Assembly: GCA_964351865.1 (NCBI GenBank)
Contig: CAYGPJ010000010.1
Coordinates: forward strand, 1-64,000
DNA from: JBCDJI01 sp964351865
Lineage (GTDB): Bacteria; Verrucomicrobiota; Verrucomicrobiia; Methylacidiphilales; JBCBYL01
Length of the DNA stretch: 64,000 nt
Reading direction: 5' to 3'
In this document: one piece after another, positions 44,413 through 52,662 of the stretch
Position numbering within the stretch: position 1 is the stretch's first letter
Layout of the letters: each line of letters opens with the position of its first letter
The notes under the pieces: model-generated
Database searches by the model: none
What the model was told of the DNA's origin: nothing
Seen by the model: only the letters and a program-made list of their open reading frames with translations
Position numbers and translations under genes: made by a program

Positions 44413-46112
44413 GAATTGCGTCTTCCGTGCGAGGTTTACTTTTTTCCCAGGTGGGGTATGATCCTAGTTTTCCGGTTCGTATTGTGGTTCGGGCGGAGCA
44501 TCAGCGGTTTCTGGAAGCATCGGCGATTTGTCGGTTGACATCCAGTCAGGCCGAACCAGTGGAGAGAACTCTTGTTTACTGGGGAGAGCTCTGGGGAAGC
44601 CATTGGTGGCGTGTCGATTTTGCCGGTGACCTACAAGAAGGAGTATGGCAGGTAGAAGTTTTCAATCAGCAACAGTTGGTACTGGTCGCCACAGGTCTGG
44701 TGGTTAGGAGAAATATTCTGCAAGACAGTACGCTGGCACCGATGGCAGCTGAAATGTTGGAAATACGAGCCATTTTGGCTCAGAGTAAATCAGGATGGAT
44801 GGATGCCGGAATGATGTGGCAGGAAAGTAATGCTCACAGCTCTATGTTAATTGGATTGTTAGATGTGCTAGAGTTCTCCGTAGATCAGATCAATCCGGAA
44901 TTAAAGATGCGAATTGAGCGGCAGGTGGTGGTGGGTTGTGACTACCTAGAACTGACTCAACGGCGTGCCGTCGAGTTGGGTAATCCGGAAGGGGCTCTTT
45001 GCCACGATGTCATCGGGCACGAGAAGGATATATTGCCTAATGACGCATTCAAAGCCGTCGTCGCATGGAAACGTGCGGTACGGTTATTGCCGGATTGCTG
45101 GAAGAACCAAAGGGAATCCTATAGCGTTAGTGCGGACAAAACGCTCCGATGGTTGGAAAATCAGGCAGTTCCGATGGGCGGATATGGTTTGAATAGGGTG
45201 CAGCGCGGACTCCCCAAAGATACCGAAATTCCTGCTGGCGAGTGGACTACCAGAGATCTGGTGATGAAATGTTGGGGACAGCTTGAATATTTCCGGAGTG
45301 GAGACGAACAGGCGCAGGGATTATGTGCTGATACGGCTCGGCAGATTATGGGACGTCAGGTCCTGCCACAGACTAAAGCAGATGGCTATTTCGGATATTT
45401 TCGGGAGTTTGACTCGACCACCTGGGCAGAGACATCGTGGAGCCATTCGATTGATGAAGGGAAATTCGGTGCCGACGCAGGCGGGACGTTCCCGAATTAT
45501 CTGATCCCTTTGGTCGACATGTTAAAGCTTTGGCCTAATCACCTAGATGCTCCCCGCTGGCATGAGTGCTTAAAAAATTTCACTTACGGCTACCTGATTC
45601 CTGTTTGCCACGCAAATCCATTTGGAATTGTCCCACAAGGGTTCTTTGGCAAAGAGGGGCTGCTTTGGTTTGTCGGGCCAATGCATGGTATGAATGCAAT
45701 TTATGGTCTGACGGCTGCCCTGGCTCTGGAGCTAAATGGAATATTTCAAGATGAACAGCTTGTGAATCTGGCTTATCAGAACATGCAGTGGATCGCGGGT
45801 CTCAATGCGGGGCTGACGGCAGATGCCATGAACACGGGCTGTGTTGTCTATCGTACTGATATTAAATCTAATGAGGCTAGACCCGTTAGTATGATCTGCG
45901 GAGTGGGGAATCAGGTTGCCGGAGGATGGTTCGGTACACGAGGTGTTATCTGTAACGGTTTTAGCGTGGGGGCGCAGTTTCAGTTTGATACCGAGTGCAC
46001 TCGTGCAAACGATGGCCCTTTTTCATTTACAGACGAAGACTGGATTCCTCACAGTGCTGGCTGGTTGTCAGGTTTGGCGAGGTTGAGTAGACTTAGCAAT
46101 GTAGGCTGTTGA
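44409..46112 (+). CDS. GH9-like (alpha/alpha)6 protein with altered catalytic motif
   Basis: A 567-residue protein beginning with an Ig-like CelD_N-type domain ('L-F-S-Q-V-G-Y-D-P', residues 10-20) and then an (alpha/alpha)6-barrel. Overall order resembles GH9, but the catalytic 'D-A-G-D' appears as 'D-A-G-M-M-W' at residues 132-137, so the second Asp is missing. The C-terminal part has 'N-T-G-C-V-V-Y' and 'C-T-R-A-N-D-G-P' rather than the GH9 acid motif. No signal peptide. It may be a distinct six-hairpin glycosidase family or an inactive homologue. Translationally coupled to the kinase (ATGA). Confidence 0.6.
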   Translation: MRIASSVRGLLFSQVGYDPSFPVRIVVRAEHQRFLEASAICRLTSSQAEPVERTLVYWGELWGSHWWRVDFAGDLQEGVWQVEVFNQQQLVLVATGLVVRRNILQDSTLAPMAAEMLEIRAILAQSKSGWMDAGMMWQESNAHSSMLIGLLDVLEFSVDQINPELKMRIERQVVVGCDYLELTQRRAVELGNPEGALCHDVIGHEKDILPNDAFKAVVAWKRAVRLLPDCWKNQRESYSVSADKTLRWLENQAVPMGGYGLNRVQRGLPKDTEIPAGEWTTRDLVMKCWGQLEYFRSGDEQAQGLCADTARQIMGRQVLPQTKADGYFGYFREFDSTTWAETSWSHSIDEGKFGADAGGTFPNYLIPLVDMLKLWPNHLDAPRWHECLKNFTYGYLIPVCHANPFGIVPQGFFGKEGLLWFVGPMHGMNAIYGLTAALALELNGIFQDEQLVNLAYQNMQWIAGLNAGLTADAMNTGCVVYRTDIKSNEARPVSMICGVGNQVAGGWFGTRGVICNGFSVGAQFQFDTECTRANDGPFSFTDEDWIPHSAGWLSGLARLSRLSNVGC

Positions 46113-46635
46113 AACTACTACTACATCTACATGCTTTTTTTCATGCTGTCATAAGGGGAGGCATAGTATTCTCAATATGCTCACTTATCGTGTGCTGGTG
46201 ATTCTGTTTTTTTCTGCTCGTAATTGATCTTTATAACGTGCTGCGAATTTTGTGTTATTCGGATTCAAATCTGATCTGGGAGGTAAAGGGAAAAAATCGG
46301 GCCCCATACAACTGAGGTGATTTTAAAAGAAGATAAAGCCAGCTTGCCGCTGTCCGAGCCGATGTCGGAAAATGATATGCCGCTGCTGGAGGTCTCAGAG
46401 GGGGCGATCGCTGAGAATTTTCAAATTCTGACAATGGGAGAAGTTTCCAAAACCTTGGCTGATCGAAATTAAATCGATCCGTTTGCTCGATGTTGAAGAA
46501 AATTAGGCATATTGGTATGGTGAAGCAAAACACCCGATTTATCCCCCATGTTCGGGCTTTATACTCTTTCCATTGAGTTTTAGGCAATCTTTTAGATATC
46601 CGGTCGCAGCTATCATTAAACTGAATGACCGTAGT
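46113..46635. other. Intergenic region between convergent genes, no gene supported
   Basis: A 523-base AT-rich gap between the GH9-like gene (plus) and GH116 (minus). A plus-strand frame of about 60 codons ending at TAA 46470-46472 reads like protein but has no start codon and no recognisable family. No hairpin with a T-tract and no GCAT motif was found. Probably a degenerate remnant or spacer. Confidence 0.5.
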
Positions 46636-49170
46636 CTAAATGTCTTGATAATTGATCTCAAGGGGCGACCCGGCTACCACTTTTTCTTCATCTGGAACAG
46701 TAATAACAATAAAGTCGTCCGACGTTGCCGTGACCCAATCCGGATAGGACGCAGTCAATTTTAAATTGGCTCCTGAGGGTTTCAGGATGCGTATTTCCCG
46801 TGCGCTGAGAGTTCCACTTAAGATTTTGATCCGGATCACATTTTCCTGTTCTTCGTAATGACCATAGCCATCCGCTGTCATGAATATGATGCAACAGTTG
46901 GCTCTTGCTATTCTGGGGGCAAAGGTAACTATGCCGTTCATTGCTGAGTATCCCAGCAGAGCTGGAATGATACTCCAGGCAGACATCGGGCGGAAATAAT
47001 GACCGCCGTATTCCTGGTGGTCCCAATACATGCCCCAACGCCGGTAACGTTCATCGACATTGCGAACAATCATCAGTCCATCATCTAATCGGTTTTCATA
47101 AATTAATAATGAGGCGAAAGCCAGTTCAACCCCGGTCCAGCAGGTGTTGGCCTGATCCACCCAGCAGTCTTCTGGCACATCATGCAGCAAGGTGTCGTTC
47201 GGCCACTGGCAATTGCGCAGCCCTTGATCGGGGCGGTAATTCATCTTCATGATTGATTGCAGTGCTGTTTGTACCCGCTCTGGATTCAGCAGTGGCGGAA
47301 GTCCCGCCACGTGACAAGCCCATTGACCTATCATCTGATCTGTCAGGCATCCCAGATCACCTTCGCCATCGTCGTAGAGATTATAATACGAGCCGTTCCA
47401 GGTTTTATCTTCCAACGTTTTGGTGCCTCGTTCCAACACTTCTCCGTACCGTTCAGCAGCCACCGCATCACCTAGTATTCGAGCAGTTGTTACAGCAGCC
47501 CTAATGGCGGCCAACCATTGAGTGGCCACATAAGGAGCTATCCCATACATTGGAAAATTGTCGTAAGAGCACATAATACCATCCATGTCTGGCAACATGT
47601 CTTGGTTAGCATCACGTTCTCGTAAAATGTATTCTAGGGCGCGTTGTGCTGATGACCAGACCGAAGCGAGGAACTCACGGTCACCGGTCACCAATCCCGC
47701 TCTGAGAATCATATAGGCATACTGACCTGGCATGTCCACGCGGATAGCTGACGCCTCGTTCGGGTCTTTGGCTAGAAAGTTGTGGTTGATGGCGTGACAA
47801 ACGGATCCATCATCGTTTTGAAAGCGCAGATGAGCTAAAAGCGAAACGCGATCCAGCTTCGGAAATAACGCTGCGGTGGCCACCGCTCCATACATAGCTA
47901 CATCAGTAGTGGTCAATCCGGCATAGCTCTGGTTAGGCGCCATTCCTTCGACAATTCCGAAATCTCCAGCGCGCGTATACCAGGAACCCGTGCGAAAGGT
48001 ATTGAAGTGGGAGTTCACTTGGTCGAGCAAATAATTGGGTAGCGTGCTTTCATAGTAGGCATCGTGAAAAGCTCGAGTGCGTTCTCTCAAGTACATAATT
48101 TCGGACGCCCCGAACGCCGCGATCGCCTCGGGAGAATCGAAATGATTGGAATAAAAGTGCCCTTCGATATGTCGCTTTGTGTGCTCCGTCGCCGAGGCTG
48201 CTGTCTGGCTTAATGCGGCTTCGAGGTATCCGGGATTTCCGTCTTGATCGTCGGGAGTGCGGGCATGGCGGTTTGGAAAATCCCAATACATGCAGAAACT
48301 GTGTTCAAAAACACCTTGGGGAGCCAGTTCTTGTGAGCATCCTATCGAACCATAACTGTCGGGGGTGGCACGTGGTGACTGACTGGGGGCTTCGATCTTG
48401 TTGAGATGATCGCTGTTAATGTGAATCTCAGGTATCTCGGGTTGGCGTAGAAATTTCTCCAAGAAGGGATGCAGATGTCCCCAGCACACACACATACGAC
48501 TTTGAGGAGCCAGGGATGCCATTCCCATCGTCCCTGCCGAGCTGTGTATCGGATTTATGCCGTTTGCAGTTAACTGAAATGCAGCCCATTTTTCGTGCCG
48601 AATGACTTCGCTGCTCCATGTCTTCTCTAAGACATCATACCCGACACAATTTCTCATGGACGCCAGCAACGTAACACGAGCAGACCCCGAGGATTGATTG
48701 ACTACGGTAAAATCGAAATAAGTAATTGGGAGGGCTGAATGATAGGCATCATGTGGAATAAAGGGAGACCACGCGCTCAACTTCACTTCAAAGGGCATGC
48801 CATCGGCTTGATACTTCAGGTTGGCGAAAGGAACCGTCGCGTCATATTCTATCCTGTCGACGCCGTCGAGCCACGGGAAGATATAGTGAAATTCATGAGT
48901 TCGCATCCCTGCCGAGCCATGGCTGTCTTCGATTTCGAGCAACCGGATGCGAGGTTCTTGTCCTTCCACTTGATAACGCAGAAGAAAAAAGAGAACGGGC
49001 ATGGATGATTCCGTAAAGAGAGCTCCGCGTCCCGAGGGGCGATTATTAAATATGTTCCAATTATAAAAGCGTCCGTCCTGACGAATTTCAAACCAACCGG
49101 CTCCCATTCCTCCTAAAGCTAATCCGCTACGAGGTTTATGTTGGCGTTCTGTTGTTGCTCGGTAAGACAT
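46636..49170 (-). CDS. GH116-type glycosidase (GBA2/glucosylceramidase-like)
   Basis: An 844-residue protein from ATG 49170; the open frame goes up to 49332 but the added residues cover the promoter region. It opens 'L-A-L-G-G-M-G-A-G-W-F-E-I' and 'N-W-N-I-F-N-N-R', the GH116 N-terminal beta-sandwich signature, and carries an (alpha/alpha)6 domain with 'M-L-P-D-M-D-G', 'C-S-Y-D-N-F' (acid/base Asp region) and 'Y-V-A-T-Q-W-L-A-A'. GH116 contains beta-glucosidases, beta-xylosidases and acetylglucosaminidases. No signal peptide, so it probably trims imported oligosaccharides. Divergent from GH130; a GCATATTGATGC site lies 61 bases upstream. Confidence 0.8.
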   Translation of the reverse strand: MSYRATTERQHKPRSGLALGGMGAGWFEIRQDGRFYNWNIFNNRPSGRGALFTESSMPVLFFLLRYQVEGQEPRIRLLEIEDSHGSAGMRTHEFHYIFPWLDGVDRIEYDATVPFANLKYQADGMPFEVKLSAWSPFIPHDAYHSALPITYFDFTVVNQSSGSARVTLLASMRNCVGYDVLEKTWSSEVIRHEKWAAFQLTANGINPIHSSAGTMGMASLAPQSRMCVCWGHLHPFLEKFLRQPEIPEIHINSDHLNKIEAPSQSPRATPDSYGSIGCSQELAPQGVFEHSFCMYWDFPNRHARTPDDQDGNPGYLEAALSQTAASATEHTKRHIEGHFYSNHFDSPEAIAAFGASEIMYLRERTRAFHDAYYESTLPNYLLDQVNSHFNTFRTGSWYTRAGDFGIVEGMAPNQSYAGLTTTDVAMYGAVATAALFPKLDRVSLLAHLRFQNDDGSVCHAINHNFLAKDPNEASAIRVDMPGQYAYMILRAGLVTGDREFLASVWSSAQRALEYILRERDANQDMLPDMDGIMCSYDNFPMYGIAPYVATQWLAAIRAAVTTARILGDAVAAERYGEVLERGTKTLEDKTWNGSYYNLYDDGEGDLGCLTDQMIGQWACHVAGLPPLLNPERVQTALQSIMKMNYRPDQGLRNCQWPNDTLLHDVPEDCWVDQANTCWTGVELAFASLLIYENRLDDGLMIVRNVDERYRRWGMYWDHQEYGGHYFRPMSAWSIIPALLGYSAMNGIVTFAPRIARANCCIIFMTADGYGHYEEQENVIRIKILSGTLSAREIRILKPSGANLKLTASYPDWVTATSDDFIVITVPDEEKVVAGSPLEINYQDI

Positions 49171-49180
49171 AATAATATGG

Positions 49181-49190
49181 TTAACGTTAA
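49181..49190. promoter_or_regulatory. TTAACGTTAA palindrome upstream of GH116
   Basis: A perfect 10-base palindrome with a central CG, 11 bases before the GH116 ATG. This is the classical LacI operator shape and differs from the GCAT motif, so a second regulator may act here. Candidate only. Confidence 0.3.
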
Positions 49191-49230
49191 TGCTGTTGAT
49201 TTGACAGAATTGAGACAATGGACATTCCTT

Positions 49231-49242
49231 GCATATTGATGC
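49231..49242 (-). promoter_or_regulatory. GCATHYWGATGC operator-like site upstream of GH116
   Basis: The plus strand reads GCATATTGATGC, the exact reverse complement of the GH43-side site. It lies 61 bases upstream of the GH116 start, and polarity fits a minus-strand target. Beyond it, up to 49598, only the palindrome at 49469 was found. Confidence 0.6.
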
Positions 49243-49468
49243 CAGAGTCCTGCAAAGTTCGGGGAATCTCAGGGTATTACTTTTGATGCGCCCAAAGATT
49301 GAGGATGTGTATACATTGCTGAATACAAACAACTTAAAAATAGACTTATGATTCTATGGGTAGGACCTAACGGATACTGATTGATCATTCATTCCAATAT
49401 ACTGACTATCTAGATGCTGATTCGTGATCGTTTTCTATTGTATTTGCTAGTGTTCTTCTATTGTGATG

Positions 49469-49488
49469 TCTGGTGATTAATCACCAGA
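49469..49488. promoter_or_regulatory. Perfect 20-bp palindrome upstream of GH130
   Basis: TCTGGTGATTAATCACCAGA is fully palindromic and lies 110 bases before the GH130 start, 428 bases from the divergent GH116 gene. No T-tract suits a terminator on the coding side, and the length is right for a dimeric repressor site. It has no relation to GCATHYWGATGC and I saw no second copy. Confidence 0.5.
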
Positions 49489-49598
49489 TAAAAAGTGTGC
49501 CAATAAAATCGACTGATAGATGTCAGGTTTTATTTTTTCACGACCTAATAATGCCAAGTAGTTTAACATTAAATCAACAAACTTAAGAAGCGTATACT

Positions 49599-50774
49599 AT
49601 GTTCAAGAAAGAATCGTTCGACCAACGTAAGCAACGACTACTAGCCGATCAGGAAAAATTGTTAAACCGTAAAAATGAAGTGGACCCCCGGTGGGATAAC
49701 GGCGTCTATCTTCGGTTTAAATACCCTGTTGCTACGCGGGCACATGTGCCGCTTAGCTGGAGATACGATTTTCATCCGGAGCGAAATCCGTTCTTTATGG
49801 AGCGCATGGGGATGAATGCCGCTTTCAATTCCGGTGCAATTGAGCACGAGGGAAAGATTCATCTGTGCGTCCGGCTGGAAGGGGACGACCGCAAGTCTTT
49901 TTTCGGCATCTGTGAATCCGTTAACGGGCTGGAACATTTTCGCTTTCGTGACAAACCCGAAGTGATTCCTGAAACCGATCGTCCGGACACGAATGTTTAC
50001 GACATGCGTTTGGTGAAACACGAGGATGGTTGGATTTATGGACTATTCTGTACGGAGCGAAAAGATCCCAATGCACTTGCTCATGATACATCCTCAGCAG
50101 AAGCACAGTGCGGGATCGTTCGTACCAAGGATCTAAAAGCATGGGAGCGCCTATCAGATCTGCAATCACCATCTCCTCAGCAACGCAATGTCGTGCTTCA
50201 TCCGGAATTTGTGAACGGAAAATATCTACTCTACACCCGACCACAGGATGGCTTCATTGATGCCGGTTCTGGTGGAGGGATCGGATATGGTTTTAGTGAT
50301 TCGATGGAACAGGCGGAAGTGAGAGAAGAACTGGTCATGGATCCTAGAGTTTATCATACCATCAAGGAAGTGAAGAATGGACAAGGACCTCCCCCGATTA
50401 AGACAGAGCAGGGTTGGTTACATTTAGCGCATGGTGTGCGCGGCACCGCCACCGGGCTTCGCTATGTCCTGTATTTGTTGATGACCGACCTTGAGGCACC
50501 CTGGAGAGTGATTCATCGTCCCGGCGGGCACTTTATTGCAGCATGGGAACAGGAGCGGTTGGGAGATCTCGTTAATGTTGCATTTGCCAACGGCTGGGTT
50601 AAACGTGACGACGGGTCGGTTCTGATTTATTATGCCTCCTGTGATACAACCTTACACGTGGCCTACAGTACGGTTGAACGTATGGTTGATTATTGCGTCA
50701 ATACACCTGAGGATCCGCTACGTTCGGCGGACTGTGTCCAGCAGCGCATAGATCTGGTGGAGCGGAACCGATGA
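49599..50774 (+). CDS. GH130 subfamily 1-like mannosyl-glucose phosphorylase
   Basis: A 391-residue protein with the five-bladed propeller features of GH130. The N-terminal 'D-P-R-W-D-N-G-V' segment, 'G-M-N-A-A-F-N-S-G-A', 'N-V-Y-D-M-R-L-V' (containing the likely general-acid Asp) and 'H-G-V-R-G-T-A-T-G-L-R-Y' match 4-O-beta-mannosyl-glucose phosphorylases. Those enzymes phosphorolyse Man-beta-1,4-Glc inside the cell to mannose-1-phosphate and glucose, ending beta-mannan or glucomannan breakdown. No leader peptide. Its own palindrome lies upstream. It is the main clue that the locus handles a mannose-containing glucan. Confidence 0.82.
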   Translation: MFKKESFDQRKQRLLADQEKLLNRKNEVDPRWDNGVYLRFKYPVATRAHVPLSWRYDFHPERNPFFMERMGMNAAFNSGAIEHEGKIHLCVRLEGDDRKSFFGICESVNGLEHFRFRDKPEVIPETDRPDTNVYDMRLVKHEDGWIYGLFCTERKDPNALAHDTSSAEAQCGIVRTKDLKAWERLSDLQSPSPQQRNVVLHPEFVNGKYLLYTRPQDGFIDAGSGGGIGYGFSDSMEQAEVREELVMDPRVYHTIKEVKNGQGPPPIKTEQGWLHLAHGVRGTATGLRYVLYLLMTDLEAPWRVIHRPGGHFIAAWEQERLGDLVNVAFANGWVKRDDGSVLIYYASCDTTLHVAYSTVERMVDYCVNTPEDPLRSADCVQQRIDLVERNR

Positions 50775-50923
50775 GTTAAGCAGGGGACTAGTGAATCTGG
50801 CGACTATAAAAGGAGGGGGAACCAAAGTAGGGTGAAAAGAAGTGCAATGGTTAAAATCTATTAATGTTGTCACCTGCCTTTTTTTCTTTTGCAAGTGTTT
50901 TGTCTGAGGTTGGAGTTGGCGGT

Positions 50924-51352
50924 TCAACTCTCCGGTTTTTCGGACATTTTCAAAATCGTGTCATACTCCTTCTTACGTAGCGGCATGACCGAGAGTCGCG
51001 ACTGTTTGATCAGCGCGATCTCAGACAGAGCAGGAGTGGCTTTGACTTCTTTCAGGCTGACGCAGCGTTTCAGGGTTTTGACGGCTTTGAGATCGACCAC
51101 CGACCAGTCGCCTTCCTTGGCAGTGGGATCCGGATAGGCTTCCTTGACGACTTCGCAGACTCCTTGCACCGCGGGATCGGTGACACTGCGGTAGAAAAAG
51201 ACCAGGTCGCCTTTTTTCATGGCACGCAGGTTGTTGCGCGCCTGATAATTACGGACGCCATCCCACAAGGTTTTCTTGTCCTTGAGTAGTTGCTCCCAGG
51301 GATACTTTTCCGGTTCCTGTTTCACCAGCCAGTAGTTTTTTGAATCAGCCAT
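50924..51352 (-). CDS. EVE-domain protein
   Basis: A 142-residue protein filled by one EVE (PUA-like) domain: 'Y-W-L-V-K-Q-E-P' at residues 7-14, 'W-D-G-V-R-N-Y-Q-A-R-N-N-L', 'G-D-L-V-F-F-Y-R-S' and the C-terminal 'L-S-V-M-P-L'. EVE proteins bind modified bases in RNA or DNA; bacterial members are mostly stand-alone, of unknown target. It starts the housekeeping half of the window and has no operon partner. Confidence 0.85.
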   Translation of the reverse strand: MADSKNYWLVKQEPEKYPWEQLLKDKKTLWDGVRNYQARNNLRAMKKGDLVFFYRSVTDPAVQGVCEVVKEAYPDPTAKEGDWSVVDLKAVKTLKRCVSLKEVKATPALSEIALIKQSRLSVMPLRKKEYDTILKMSEKPES

Positions 51353-51394
51353 GAGGTGTAATGTAGAATAAATGAGAGTAAAGGCCAGTCGTCG

Positions 51395-52282
51395 TCAGTC
51401 GAATTTGCGGCGATATTTTTCGTATTCCTCTTTTAATGCGGCGTAGCTCTCGTATTGATAAATTTTGGAAGCGGCCTCCTGCATCGTGCCACCTTCGATG
51501 GTGAAATTGATCAGATCGACCAGCAGTTTTTTTTCATGCTCGTCGGTGAGAAAGTCAACGAACATGGCGGCTTCCCCGTAAAAAGAGGACAATACGTCGC
51601 CTGACATGGTCCCGTAACCTTGTTCTTGTTTCAGCAGGTCATCCAGATCCCAGTCCGCTTTTTTCCGTCCCATCTTCGCTCGAAACTCATTGGTGCTCAT
51701 GTTTTCCCGGGCTCCAAAATATTCCGCCACGCCTTCATTGAGCCAGGTGGGAACATGTCTGGGGAAAATTCGGTTAAAAACCAGATGGGTCATTTCGTGA
51801 TTGAGCGTCATGCCTTTGGTATCGAATTTTCCGGTGTGATCTTCAGCTGGAAAATAGAATTCGTTACCGCGGCAAACTCCGCCGATCCAGTCGAGCCCGG
51901 CGATCGTGTTCGACCATTTTTTCCAACGAGGATAATCCGGGATGACAAAGATATGTGACTTAGTATCGCCCATTTTGTCTTCCGGGTGTCCCATGAACTC
52001 CATAATTTCTTCGTAAATCCCTTCTGCGCGACGGGCGATTTTGGATGGGCTCCGCTCGTAGTGCAGGATGAAGTGTTCGGTTTCGACGTGTTTCAACGGA
52101 TCGAAATACTCCTCGGTCAAGGTGGGGTGGCCCCAGTCAGTGCTGATATTCGGATTTGAAAGTTCTTCAAACGAATCCACTTTCTCCATACTGAAAGATT
52201 GAGCATGCAGGTTTGAGGCGAAAGGCATTGAAGTGAGCAGACCTATTCCGCAAGTCAGGAGGTATTTTTTGAGTGAAATCAT
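51395..52282 (-). CDS. Secreted HExxH metallopeptidase (peptidase MA/DUF1570-like)
   Basis: A 295-residue exported protein with a signal peptide (1-27). The zinc motif 'N-H-E-M-T-H' (about residue 165) is followed by 'W-L-N-E-G-V-A-E-Y-F' 20 residues later, giving the third ligand Glu as in gluzincins of the peptidase MA/DUF1570 type. The N-terminal region shows 'F-I-L-H-Y-E' typical of the same group. Probably a periplasmic or secreted peptidase. Substrate unknown. It stands alone on the minus strand. Confidence 0.78.
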   Translation of the reverse strand: MISLKKYLLTCGIGLLTSMPFASNLHAQSFSMEKVDSFEELSNPNISTDWGHPTLTEEYFDPLKHVETEHFILHYERSPSKIARRAEGIYEEIMEFMGHPEDKMGDTKSHIFVIPDYPRWKKWSNTIAGLDWIGGVCRGNEFYFPAEDHTGKFDTKGMTLNHEMTHLVFNRIFPRHVPTWLNEGVAEYFGARENMSTNEFRAKMGRKKADWDLDDLLKQEQGYGTMSGDVLSSFYGEAAMFVDFLTDEHEKKLLVDLINFTIEGGTMQEAASKIYQYESYAALKEEYEKYRRKFD

Positions 52283-52422
52283 GATTTATTACCTTTATTA
52301 CCGCTACGTTAAGCTGGCGGGCTTGTAAATCTTTATCGCCCGCAGATCCGCTGGCCAGGAGTTGAACTTTCCCTTAAAAAGATGCTTGCGTTCACAAGCC
52401 GCCTGCCTAGCTTTTATTTCCT

Positions 52423-52578
52423 ATGTCACAACATAAAAGCTTACGTGGATCGAGCAAGATCATCATCAAACGCAACGTGCTCAAGCGCTTCGAACGTGTC
52501 GAATTGCTGAAAGAACGCGGCGAATGGAAAGAGGGTGAACGCGTGATCGGTCTGAAAAAAACCAAGCCTGCTGAATAA
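52423..52578 (+). CDS. PVC-type small basic protein
   Basis: A 51-residue, strongly basic protein: M-S-Q-H-K-S-L-R-G-S-S at the start, then 'K-R-N-V-L-K-R-F-E-R-V' and 'R-G-E-W-K-E-G'. This matches the 'small basic protein' family known as a signature of the Planctomycetes-Verrucomicrobia-Chlamydiae superphylum (TIGR04137), thought to be linked to translation. It is short and easily missed. A possible terminator-like hairpin follows (52607-52648). Confidence 0.85.
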   Translation: MSQHKSLRGSSKIIIKRNVLKRFERVELLKERGEWKEGERVIGLKKTKPAE

Positions 52579-52606
52579 ACAGCCTGGCAGGCAACTACCT
52601 GGAGTT

Positions 52607-52648
52607 AAACCGGTTCGGGCTGCATTTCAGCATGCCTGCATCCGGTTT
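52607..52648 (+). terminator. Possible rho-independent terminator after the small basic protein
   Basis: AAACCGG (52607-52613) and CCGGTTT (52642-52648) pair, with an inner GCTG/CAGC stem. The sequence continues TTCTGCTTT, a weak T-rich tail. It lies just upstream of the pseudouridine synthase start at 52663. Moderate evidence only. Confidence 0.35.
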
Positions 52649-52662
52649 TCTGCTTTCCCCCT

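Noticed and set aside
46286..46472. Protein-like plus-strand frame in the GH9-like/GH116 gap
   Set aside because: There is no start codon or ribosome site and no family match; kept only as a note in the intergenic entry.
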